DNA of 6,443 nucleotides from Comamonas sp. lk (GTDB taxonomy: Bacteria; Pseudomonadota; Gammaproteobacteria; Burkholderiales; Burkholderiaceae_C): the NCBI GenBank assembly GCA_945898105.1, contig CAMDHL010000130.1, forward strand, positions 1-6,443. Direction: 5' to 3'. Below, piece by piece: positions 1-5,991 of this stretch. Both the position numbers and the translations under genes were made by a program. Position 1 is the stretch's first letter; each line of letters begins with the position of its first letter. Under the pieces are notes generated by a model that saw nothing but the letters and a program-made list of their open reading frames with translations, was not told the origin of the DNA and ran no database searches.

Positions 1-68
1 TCGGCCGCGCGAAGCCCATGCACGGGTAGCGCAGCCAGAGGAAGTTTGATTTCAGTGATGCGGATCAT
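1..68 (-). CDS. N-terminus of a probable COG2509-type FAD-dependent protein (partial)
   Basis: Reading leftward from the ATG at 68-66, an open frame of 22 codons runs to the window edge: MIRITEIKLPLAALPVHGLR followed by AA. The opening (M-[IL]-R-[IL]-[TS]-E-[IL]-K-L-P-L) resembles, from memory, the conserved start of the large uncharacterised FAD-dependent dehydrogenases (COG2509) that are common in Burkholderiales. The flavin-binding glycine motif lies outside the window, so this is a call from the N-terminal signature only. No strong Shine-Dalgarno sequence precedes the ATG. A leftward terminator at 143-170 separates it from the persulfide dioxygenase gene, so it is probably its own transcription unit and not part of the sulfur operon. 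It could be another protein with a similar start. Confidence 0.55.
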   Translation of the reverse strand, partial: MIRITEIKLPLAALPVHGLRAA

Positions 69-142
69 GGGGCTCGGAGTTATCAAGCAAGGGCTGATGA
101 TACGGTGAGCCCCGTAACCGATTGCTGGGGGCTGCAGCGGGC

Positions 143-170
143 AAAAAAAAGCCCACGATGAAAGCGGGCT
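143..170 (-). terminator. Rho-independent terminator downstream of the persulfide dioxygenase gene
   Basis: On the minus strand a 7-bp stem (AGCCCGC pairing with GTGGGCT, one G-T wobble) with a 7-base loop TTTCATC is followed directly by a T-run (A-run at 143-150 on the plus strand). It lies about 110 bases past the dioxygenase stop codon and faces leftward, so it should end that transcript before the next leftward gene. The remainder of the 69-281 gap is AT-rich between 200 and 260. It holds a small palindrome (231-241) and a GC-rich dyad (108-113 with 128-133), but no gene that I can support. Confidence 0.75.
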
Positions 171-281
171 AATGAAAGGAGGGGAAACCTGGCTTAGGAG
201 AATATTGGGCCCTAATTTATTATTTGTAATTTGATAATCAATTAGAAGTAACGATTCAAAGTTTTCAGCCCTTAGCCATGC

Positions 282-1157
282 TTATAGGGCGTTCAAAGGG
301 ATCTTGACATAGGCCACGCCGTTGTCCTCGGCCGGTGGAAATTGACCGGCGCGGATGTTGATCTGCACCGCAGGCAGGATCAGCACCGGCATATCTAGTG
401 TGGCATCGCGCGTACTACGCATGTGCACAAACTGGTCTTCGCTAATGCCTTCGTGGGTATGGATGTTTTTTGCGCGTTGTTCGGCCACCGTGGATTCAAA
501 CGCGACTTCGCGGCCCGCTGGCGGGTAGTCGTGGCACATGAACAGGCGGGTCTGTGGCGCAAGGCTGAGAATTTTGTGTATCGAGGCATACAACTGACGC
601 GCATTGCCGCCAGGAAAATCGCAGCGCGCGCTGCCGACATCAGGCATGAACATGGTGTCGCCAACAAACACCGCATCGCCAAAACGGTAGGCCACACAAG
701 CCGGTGTGTGGCCAGGCACCAGCATGGTGTGGCCACGCATCTCACCCACCACAATCGCTTCGCCGTCCGCAAACAAATGGTCAAACTGCGAGCCATCGCA
801 TGCAAAGGCCGGCTCCATGTTGAAGATGCCTTTGAACACTTTTTGCACCGCGGTGATGTGGTCGCCGATCGCCGTCTTTCCGCCAAGTTGCGCTTTCAGG
901 TAGGGCGCAGCGCTGAGATGGTCCGCATGCGCATGGGTTTCCAGAATCCACGCGGTTTGCAATTGGTTTTCGCGCACATAGGCAATCACTTTGTCGGCAG
1001 ACGTATGCCGGGTGCGGCCCGACTTGGGGTCGTAGTCCAGCACCGAGTCGATGATGGCGCAGGCCGTGCCCGGACCTTGGTGCACCACGTAGGTAACGGT
1101 CCAAGTAGCTTTGTCAAAAATTCCGTGCACCTGGGGCGTAAGCAATTCGGTAGGCAT
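282..1157 (-). CDS. blh: Persulfide dioxygenase, ETHE1/Blh-type metallo-beta-lactamase-fold protein
   Basis: This 291-residue protein is predicted to be a cytoplasmic non-heme iron dioxygenase that oxidises glutathione persulfide to sulfite and glutathione, the step after sulfide:quinone oxidoreductase. The metallo-beta-lactamase motif THAHADH lies at residues 74-80. H150 (PGHTPA), D167 (GDTMF) and H209 (CHDY) complete the set. By analogy with ETHE1 (His79, His135, Asp154), the mononuclear iron ligands should be H75, H150 and D167. R178 in ARCDFPGG matches the ETHE1 active-site arginine Arg163. The length is close to the Blh catalytic part, and the N-terminal DUF442 domain of canonical Blh is absent; that domain is instead fused to the SQR at 2501. 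The ATG at 1157 is preferred because GAGGAG (plus-strand 1167-1172) sits 9 bases upstream. It is transcribed divergently from the repressor gene, from a promoter inside the putative operator. The paralogue name pdo would also fit. It is not an antibiotic-hydrolysing beta-lactamase. Confidence 0.9.
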   Translation of the reverse strand: MPTELLTPQVHGIFDKATWTVTYVVHQGPGTACAIIDSVLDYDPKSGRTRHTSADKVIAYVRENQLQTAWILETHAHADHLSAAPYLKAQLGGKTAIGDHITAVQKVFKGIFNMEPAFACDGSQFDHLFADGEAIVVGEMRGHTMLVPGHTPACVAYRFGDAVFVGDTMFMPDVGSARCDFPGGNARQLYASIHKILSLAPQTRLFMCHDYPPAGREVAFESTVAEQRAKNIHTHEGISEDQFVHMRSTRDATLDMPVLILPAVQINIRAGQFPPAEDNGVAYVKIPLNAL

Positions 1158-1187
1158 GGCAGGAAGCTCCTCAATTAAAGTTGATAT

Positions 1188-1216
1188 AGTATATTTACAG
1201 ATATATTAAAAATCAA
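1188..1216 (-). promoter_or_regulatory. Promoter of the persulfide dioxygenase gene
   Basis: On the minus strand, TTGATT (-35, plus positions 1211-1216) and TATACT (-10, plus 1188-1193) are separated by exactly 17 bases, a good sigma-70-type promoter. Transcription would start near 1181, giving a leader of about 24 bases that contains the GAGGAG ribosome site. The -10 box lies inside the left arm of the inverted repeat, so a bound repressor would block it. Predicted from sequence only. Confidence 0.7.
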
Positions 1217-1222
1217 TATACT
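1194..1222 (+). promoter_or_regulatory. Promoter of the bigR-pmpAB-sqr-sulP operon
   Basis: TTTACA (-35, 1194-1199) and TATACT (-10, 1217-1222) are separated by 17 bases. The start point would be near 1229, shortly before the GGAG at 1240-1243 that serves the ATG at 1251. The -10 box lies inside the right arm of the inverted repeat. The -35 box directly abuts the -10 box of the opposing promoter, so polymerase could not occupy both promoters at once. Confidence 0.7.
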
Positions 1223-1250
1223 ATGAAAAAATTAATTGTGGAGTGCGCCG

Positions 1251-1577
1251 ATGAATGAAGTTTCCCTGAGCTTGCATGACATGCAGCAGGCCGCCGGGCA
1301 GGCCTGCCGCCTGCTCAAAGTCTTGTCCAACCCGGACCGGTTGATGATTTTGTGCCAGCTCACCCAAGGGGAAATGCGGGTGGGCGAACTCGAAGAGGCG
1401 CTGGGCATTGTGCAGCCGACCCTATCGCAGCAGCTGACCGTCTTGCGCGATGAGGAGCTGGTCAGCACCCGGCGCGAGGGCAAAAACATTTACTACCAGC
1501 TCAGTAGTGTGCAGGCCTTGGCACTGATGAAAGTGCTTTATGAACAATTTTGTTCTACCGAAAAGGGGGCGCTATGA
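1251..1577 (+). CDS. bigR: ArsR-family persulfide-responsive repressor, BigR/SqrR type
   Basis: This 108-residue winged-helix repressor is predicted to bind the adjacent operator and to release it when sulfide-derived persulfide modifies its cysteines. The fold signature runs from ACRLLKVLSNPDRLMIL (18-34) through the recognition region VGELEEALGIVQPTLSQQLTVLRDEELV (44-71) to the wing REGKNIYY (75-82). Cysteines occur at 19, 35 and 101. C35 and C101 are 66 residues apart, the same spacing as the reactive pair Cys42/Cys108 of Xylella BigR and Cys41/Cys107 of Rhodobacter SqrR. The ATG at 1251 is preferred over an in-frame TTG at 1236 because GGAG (1240-1243) sits 7 bases before it; from the TTG this motif would be inside the gene. 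It is the first gene of the rightward operon and overlaps the next by ATGA, so it should be autoregulated and co-expressed with the transporter genes. It lacks an obvious metal-binding CxC motif, which argues against a metal sensor. Confidence 0.88.
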   Translation: MNEVSLSLHDMQQAAGQACRLLKVLSNPDRLMILCQLTQGEMRVGELEEALGIVQPTLSQQLTVLRDEELVSTRREGKNIYYQLSSVQALALMKVLYEQFCSTEKGAL

Positions 1578-2011
1578 ACATCGACTGGCTTCACTTCACC
1601 CCCTGGACCTCGTTGGGTGGCGGCATTTTGTTGGGCATTGCTTCGGCCATGTTTGTCCTGCTAAATGGCCGGATTCTGGGCATCAGCGGCATTCTGGGCG
1701 GCCTGTTGGCGCCGCGTATGGGGGATATCGGCTGGCGCTTTGCCTTCCTGCTGGGCATGGGCGCCGCGCCCATGGTGTTTGGTGCGGTCATGCCACCCGA
1801 ACTGCTTCCCGCAGTGCGCATCGATGCCAGTGAACCGGTCATCGCCTTGGCCGGTGTGCTGGTCGGCCTAGGCACGCGCTACGGCTCGGGCTGCACCAGC
1901 GGCCATGGCGTGTGCGGGCTGTCGCGCTTGTCGCCCCGCTCCCTGGTCGCCACCCTAAGCTTTATGGCTGCCGGCTTTGCCACCGTATTCCTAGTACGCC
2001 ACGCTCTCTAA
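1574..2011 (+). CDS. pmpA: YeeE/YedE-family half-transporter, PmpA type
   Basis: This 145-residue inner-membrane protein is one half of a split YeeE/YedE sulfur transporter. Hydrophobic stretches lie at about 14-33, 53-77, 87-102 and 123-142. The family block [21 protein letters not shown] (100-120) carries C107 and C114; in the full-length thiosulfate transporter YeeE, comparable Gly-Cys motifs sit in the substrate path. The start at 1574 overlaps the repressor stop codon (ATGA, 1574-1577) and has AAGGGGG just upstream; an in-frame TTG at 1550 is less likely. Together with the following PmpB-type gene it should make a complete transport unit. The pmpA/pmpB names come from split YeeE/YedE genes in bigR operons of plant-associated bacteria. 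The substrate is not shown by the sequence; thiosulfate or another sulfane-sulfur compound is the likely choice from family and context. Confidence 0.85.
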   Translation: MNIDWLHFTPWTSLGGGILLGIASAMFVLLNGRILGISGILGGLLAPRMGDIGWRFAFLLGMGAAPMVFGAVMPPELLPAVRIDASEPVIALAGVLVGLGTRYGSGCTSGHGVCGLSRLSPRSLVATLSFMAAGFATVFLVRHAL

Positions 2012-2023
2012 AAGGTCCTCACG

Positions 2024-2458
2024 ATGCAATACCGTATTACTGAATTTTTCGTCGGCCTGGTGTTTGGCCTGGGCCTGATGCTTTCGGGCATGACCGATCC
2101 GGCCAAAGTGCTGGGCTTTTTGGACTTGGCCGGCCTGTGGGACCCCTCTTTAGCGCTGGTCATGGGCGGCGCTATCGCGGTAGGGGTATTTGCCTTTTCC
2201 CTGGCCAAAAAACGCAGCCTTAGCTTCTTAGGCGCGGACCTGCGCATGCCCAGCAAACAGGACATCGACAAGCGTCTGGTTATTGGTTCGCTGCTGTTTG
2301 GCGCCGGCTGGGGCCTAGCCGGTTTTTGCCCCGGCCCGGCATTGGTGTCAGTAGCCGCTGGGCAAAGCAAAGCGGCATTGTTTGTCGTCTTCATGCTCAT
2401 CGGCATGCTGATTTTCGAAGTCGCAGAGCGGCGCGCACAAGCAGCGCAAGCGGTATAA
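2024..2458 (+). CDS. pmpB: YeeE/YedE-family half-transporter, PmpB type (DUF6691)
   Basis: This 144-residue inner-membrane protein is the partner half of the split YeeE/YedE transporter. The start region carries FGLGLMLSGMTDPAKVLGFLD (14-34), typical of the DUF6691 half. The second repeat has GAGWGLAGFCPGPAL (93-107) with C102, the equivalent of the Gly-Cys transport motif in the first half. Hydrophobic stretches are at about 7-22, 42-61, 85-101 and 115-132, and the C-terminus is charged and cytoplasm-like. It follows pmpA after 12 bases, with AAAAGG (2010-2015) at 8 bases from the ATG. The two halves are likely co-translated and assemble as one pseudo-symmetric pore. Substrate as for pmpA: uncertain, probably thiosulfate or a related sulfur species. 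Confidence 0.85.
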   Translation: MQYRITEFFVGLVFGLGLMLSGMTDPAKVLGFLDLAGLWDPSLALVMGGAIAVGVFAFSLAKKRSLSFLGADLRMPSKQDIDKRLVIGSLLFGAGWGLAGFCPGPALVSVAAGQSKAALFVVFMLIGMLIFEVAERRAQAAQAV

Positions 2459-2500
2459 GCGCGCTGAAAGTCCAATTCAACACTTAAAAAGAAACTTCAT

Positions 2501-4168
2501 ATGGACATCAAAAGACTCAGCGCGCAGCTCTCGGTTACGCCGCAAATCCTTATTGCGGACCTACCGGATCTGGCGCAAGCGGGCTTCAAGTCCATCATCT
2601 GCAACCGCCCCGATGGCGAGGGCGCGGACCAACCGGGGTTTTCAGAAATCGAACAAGCTGCTTTGGCGCTGGGCATGAGTGCCCGCTATCTGCCAACTGA
2701 AGCCGGTAAGGTGAGCGATGTACAAGGCGAGGAATTTGGGCAGCTCATGGAAAGCCTGCCCAAACCGGTAGTGGCCTATTGCCGCACTGGCATGCGCTCG
2801 ACCACTATGTGGGCTTTGTCGCAGGCCGGCCAGGTGGACCTGCCGCATATTGTGCAAACCGCCGCAGCGGCCGGCTTTCCCCTGCAAGCGCTGGTGCGCC
2901 GTATCGCCAATGGCGGCAAGACGCCGGTAGAGGTAGCCGATGCGCAACATGCGGTCGTGGTGGTCGGTGCGGGGGCTGCCGGTATCGCGGTCTGCGCCAG
3001 CTTGCTGGCGCGCGATCCGAATCTGGACATCGCCCTGGTGGATCCGGCCGATGTCCACTATTACCAACCCGGCTGGACGCTGGTGGGTGCGGGTGTCTTT
3101 AATGCACCATTTACCGCTCGCACCATGGGCGGCGTGATACCGCATGGGGTGCATTGGATCAAGGCCGGTGTGGCCGCATTTGAGCCCGAGCGCAATTGCA
3201 TTATTTTGGACGGCTGCCGTGTGTTGCGCTACCAACAATTGGTGGTCTGCCCCGGACTCAAACTGGACTGGGACGCCATCCCCGGATTGCCCGAAACCCT
3301 GGGCCGCAATGGCGTGACCTCCAACTACCGCTACGACCTGGCCCCCTACACCTGGAAGTTGGTACAGGCTTTGCGCGGCGGCAAAGCACTCTTCACCCAA
3401 CCGCCCATGCCCATCAAATGTGCAGGCGCGCCTCAAAAAGCCATGTACTTATCAGCTGACCACTGGCGCAAGCAAGGCGTGCTAGGCGCCACTGACATCC
3501 AGTTTTGCAATGCCGGGCCGGTCTTGTTCGGCGTGGCCGATTACGTGCCGGCGCTGATGGAGTACGTCAAGGCCTATGGCATCGGGCTGAACTTCGGGCG
3601 CAAGCTGGTATCCATTGACGGCAACGCCAAAACCGCCACCTTCAGCCAAAGCGCGGCCGACGGCAGCAGCACGCAAGTGAACATGGACTTTGACATGATC
3701 CACGTGGTGCCGCCGCAAAAAGCCCCCGACTTTGTGCGCGTTAGCCCGCTGGCCGATGCCGCAGGATGGGTGGACATCGACCCCGCAACCCTGCGCCACA
3801 AAACCTATAGCAATGTATTTGCTTTGGGCGATGCCAGCAACAGCCCCAACGCCAAAACCGCCGCTGCGGCGCGCAAGCAGGCGCCGGTGGTGGCGCACAA
3901 TCTTTTGTTCACACGCGGCCAGCGTAAGAGCGAAGTGCACTACGACGGCTACGGCTCCTGCCCGCTGACGGTGGAGCGCGGCAAGATTGTGCTGGCCGAG
4001 TTCGGCTACGGCGGCAAGCTGCTGCCCACCTTGCCCAGTTGGTTGAATGACGGCACCAGGCCATCGACGCTGGCTTGGTACCTTAAAGAACGCATCCTGC
4101 CGCCGCTTTATTGGGATGCCATGCTCAAAGGCCGCGAATGGCTAGCCCAGCCGGAGATGCTGGGCTAA
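2501..4168 (+). CDS. sqr: DUF442 (rhodanese/phosphatase-like) domain fused to type II sulfide:quinone oxidoreductase
   Basis: This 555-residue, two-domain protein probably oxidises sulfide to persulfide with electrons passed to quinone at the inner membrane face. Residues 1-115 are a DUF442/TIGR01244-type domain with CNRPDGE (34-40) and an active-site loop CRTGMRS (94-100), which fits the rhodanese pattern CxxGxR and could carry a persulfide on C94. From about 150 the SQR module begins: FAD-binding VVVVGAGAAGI (152-162), YYQPGWTLVGAG (187-198), KCAGAPQKAMYLS (306-318) with C307 equal to catalytic Cys201 of human SQOR, and the second FAD loop NVFALGD (438-444). The loop that follows reads GDASNSPNAKTAAA, where human SQOR has GDC(379)TNLPTSKTAAA, so the second redox cysteine is missing. 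The tail YDGYGSCPL through LPPLYWDAML is typical of type II SQR. It lies 42 bases after pmpB; the ribosome site is weak (purine-rich AAAAAGAAA). The next gene starts on the base after its stop. The family assignment is firm; true sulfide:quinone activity is less certain because of the missing cysteine. Confidence 0.85.
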   Translation: MDIKRLSAQLSVTPQILIADLPDLAQAGFKSIICNRPDGEGADQPGFSEIEQAALALGMSARYLPTEAGKVSDVQGEEFGQLMESLPKPVVAYCRTGMRSTTMWALSQAGQVDLPHIVQTAAAAGFPLQALVRRIANGGKTPVEVADAQHAVVVVGAGAAGIAVCASLLARDPNLDIALVDPADVHYYQPGWTLVGAGVFNAPFTARTMGGVIPHGVHWIKAGVAAFEPERNCIILDGCRVLRYQQLVVCPGLKLDWDAIPGLPETLGRNGVTSNYRYDLAPYTWKLVQALRGGKALFTQPPMPIKCAGAPQKAMYLSADHWRKQGVLGATDIQFCNAGPVLFGVADYVPALMEYVKAYGIGLNFGRKLVSIDGNAKTATFSQSAADGSSTQVNMDFDMIHVVPPQKAPDFVRVSPLADAAGWVDIDPATLRHKTYSNVFALGDASNSPNAKTAAAARKQAPVVAHNLLFTRGQRKSEVHYDGYGSCPLTVERGKIVLAEFGYGGKLLPTLPSWLNDGTRPSTLAWYLKERILPPLYWDAMLKGREWLAQPEMLG

Positions 4169-5902
4169 ATGGCAGCACGCTGGCAAGCTTTCTTGCCCTC
4201 CCTCCCCGCCCTGCAATGGGGCCGCCACTACGACCGTAGTACCTTGTCACGCGACCTGCTGGCCGCGTCCATCGTCACGGTCATGCTGATCCCGCAAAGC
4301 CTGGCCTATGCGTTGTTGGCCGGACTGCCACCACAAGCGGGTTTGTATGCCAGCGTGGCGCCCCTGCTTTTGTATGCGCTTTTGGGCAGCAGCCGCGTGC
4401 TGGCGGTAGGGCCGGTGGCGGTGGTCTCGCTGATGACGGCAGCGGCCATCGGCACCCATGCCGCACCGGGCTCCGAACATTACTGGGCCGTAGCCATCAC
4501 CCTGGCGTTTATGTCCGGCGCCATGCTGCTTTTAATGGGTGTGCTGCGATTGGGTTTTCTCGCTAATTTTCTGAGCCATCCAGTGATCGCCGGTTTCATT
4601 TCCGCCTCCGCCCTGTTGATTGCAGTCAGCCAGCTCAAAACCTTGCTGGGCGTGAGTGCCCATGGTGAGAACTTTGTCGCTTTGGTGCTGAGTTTGGCCC
4701 AACAAGTGCCTGCAATTCATGGGCTGAGCCTGGCCGTGGGCGGCACGGTCCTGGTGTTTTTACTGTGGGTACGCAAGGGCTTGAAGCCACTGTTGCAGCG
4801 AATGGGCATGACCGCGCACAGCGCCGATATGCTGGCCAAAGCCGGGCCTGTGGCGGCGATCGCGCTCAGCACCGCGCTGGCCTGGTTTTTCCAGTGGCAA
4901 AACCAAGGGCTAAAAATCGTGGGAGACGTACCCGGCGGTCTACCTCCGCTCACGCTGCCGCTGTGGGATACCGCACTGTGGAAATCGCTTGCTATGCCAG
5001 CCTTGCTGATCAGCGTGGTGGGATTTGTAGAGTCGGTCTCTGTGGGTCAAACACTGGCGGCCAAGCGGCGCCAGCGCATCGAGCCAGATCAGGAACTGCT
5101 GGCGCTGGGCGCCAGCAATATTGCCGCCAGTCTGTCCGGCGGCTTTCCGGTGACCGGCGGTTTTGCCCGGTCGGTGGTCAATTTCGACGCAGGTGCACAA
5201 ACACCGGCCGCTGGAGTGTTTACCGCGGTGGGCATCACGCTGGCGACCTTGTGGTTAACACCGGCGCTTTACTACCTGCCGCAAGCCACGTTGGCCGCAA
5301 CGATTGTGGTGGCTGTACTGTCGCTGGTTGATGTGGACATATTCCGGCGCACCTGGGCCTATTCCAAAGCCGACTTTAGTGCTGCGCTGGCGACGCTGGC
5401 GGTGACGCTAGGCTCGGGTGTGGAGACCGGGCTGGTGACCGGTGTGGCGGTGTCCTTGGCCTTGTACCTGTTGCGCACCAGTCGGCCGCATATTGCGCAA
5501 GTGGGCCAAGTACAGGGTACCGAACACTTTCGCAATGTGCGTCGCCATGACGTAATTACGCATGCGCGGGTGATTGGTTTGCGGGTGGATGAAAACCTAT
5601 ATTTTGCCAACTGCCGCGCGCTAGAAGACCGCATCAACCGCGAAGTGGCGCAGCATGCTTCGCTGGCGCATCTGGTCTTGCAATGCAGCGCCATCAACCA
5701 TATCGACGCCAGCGCACTCGAGAGCCTGGAAGCCATCGCCGCGCGTCTGCAAGAAGCAGGCATCGCTTTGCACCTGAGCGAAGTCAAAGGCCCGGTGATG
5801 GATCGCCTGCGCGGCACGCATTTTTTGCAGTCGCTGCCGGGCAAGGTGTACATGAGCCAGTTTCAGGCGATGGAAGATTTGCTGCAGCCGGGTCCGCACT
5901 AG
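4169..5902 (+). CDS. SulP-family anion transporter with C-terminal STAS domain
   Basis: This 577-residue inner-membrane protein belongs to the SulP (SLC26-like) family of sulfate/bicarbonate/anion transporters. The N-terminal block LLAASIVTVMLIPQSLAYALLAGLPPQAGLYAS begins near residue 30, and the SulP signature GPVAVVSLM follows at 81-89. Multiple membrane segments extend to about residue 435, including the family block SLSGGFPVTGGFARSVVN (321-338). Residues about 440-570 form a cytoplasmic STAS domain with QCSAINHIDASALESLEAI (505-523), including D513 and S515 at the position of the anti-sigma-antagonist phosphorylation motif. The ATG directly follows the SQR stop (TAAATG), with GGAG (4152-4155) inside the upstream gene, so translation is probably coupled. 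In this operon it may export sulfite or sulfate formed by sulfide oxidation, or import sulfate; direction and substrate are inference. Bicarbonate transport is a possible alternative. Confidence 0.88.
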   Translation: MAARWQAFLPSLPALQWGRHYDRSTLSRDLLAASIVTVMLIPQSLAYALLAGLPPQAGLYASVAPLLLYALLGSSRVLAVGPVAVVSLMTAAAIGTHAAPGSEHYWAVAITLAFMSGAMLLLMGVLRLGFLANFLSHPVIAGFISASALLIAVSQLKTLLGVSAHGENFVALVLSLAQQVPAIHGLSLAVGGTVLVFLLWVRKGLKPLLQRMGMTAHSADMLAKAGPVAAIALSTALAWFFQWQNQGLKIVGDVPGGLPPLTLPLWDTALWKSLAMPALLISVVGFVESVSVGQTLAAKRRQRIEPDQELLALGASNIAASLSGGFPVTGGFARSVVNFDAGAQTPAAGVFTAVGITLATLWLTPALYYLPQATLAATIVVAVLSLVDVDIFRRTWAYSKADFSAALATLAVTLGSGVETGLVTGVAVSLALYLLRTSRPHIAQVGQVQGTEHFRNVRRHDVITHARVIGLRVDENLYFANCRALEDRINREVAQHASLAHLVLQCSAINHIDASALESLEAIAARLQEAGIALHLSEVKGPVMDRLRGTHFLQSLPGKVYMSQFQAMEDLLQPGPH

Positions 5903-5920
5903 AACTGCGCCCATCATCCC

Positions 5921-5950
5921 TTTAACTGGAACGAACGGGCCAGCTAAATG
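5921..5950 (+). promoter_or_regulatory. Possible weak promoter upstream of the rRNA methyltransferase gene
   Basis: TTTAAC (5921-5926) and TAAATG (5945-5950) are separated by 18 bases in the short gap after sulP. Both boxes are only partial matches. No intrinsic terminator is visible between sulP and the methyltransferase gene, so that gene may instead be reached by read-through. Confidence 0.25.
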
Positions 5951-5991
5951 TCTCTAAGAAGCGGCAACAGATGCCAGCGACAATGCCCGCT

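Larger units (their letters stand above)
1186..1224. promoter_or_regulatory. Putative BigR/SqrR operator: inverted repeat spanning both divergent promoters
   Basis: ATAGTATATT (1186-1195) and AATATACTAT (1215-1224) form a perfect 10-bp inverted repeat with a 19-base AT-rich spacer. The two arms contain the -10 boxes of the leftward and rightward promoters respectively. ArsR-family repressors bind dyads as dimers, and BigR operators are reported to be AT-rich dyads between or beside the genes they control. That this repeat is the site is inferred from position, symmetry and the adjacent bigR-like gene. An alternative is that the symmetry merely reflects two copies of the same good -10 sequence. 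Confidence 0.6.

Noticed and set aside
172..234. Small plus-strand frame of 20 codons starting at the ATG at 172
   Set aside because: Its ATG lies at the edge of the leftward terminator stem, the AGGAGG-like sequence is after and not before it, and the peptide MKGGETWLRR... has no recognisable feature.
231..241. Palindrome TTGATAATCAA downstream of the dioxygenase gene, considered as a second operator
   Set aside because: It is in the 3' region of the gene, far from any promoter I can support, does not match the 10-bp arms of the divergent region, and AT-rich DNA gives such 11-base palindromes by chance.
282..1157. Reading the metallo-beta-lactamase fold as antibiotic resistance
   Set aside because: The ETHE1-like residue pattern (H75, H150, D167, R178) and the adjacent bigR and sqr genes point to persulfide oxidation.
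423..1178. Long plus-strand open frame (251 codons) opposite the dioxygenase gene
   Set aside because: It is antisense to a gene with clear metallo-beta-lactamase motifs, its translation has no recognisable domain, and no ribosome site or neighbour supports it.
1236..1250. Upstream TTG start for the repressor adding five residues
   Set aside because: The GGAG at 1240-1243 would be inside the gene, whereas it is ideally placed for the ATG at 1251.
1550..1573. Upstream TTG start for pmpA adding eight residues
   Set aside because: The ATG at 1574 has a purine-rich AAGGGGG ahead of it and the ATGA overlap typical of coupled genes.
2642..3436. Long minus-strand open frame (264 codons) opposite the SQR fusion gene
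   Set aside because: It lies entirely inside a well-supported gene on the other strand; the translation is rich in His/Gln/Gly with no domain, typical of a shadow frame in GC-rich DNA.
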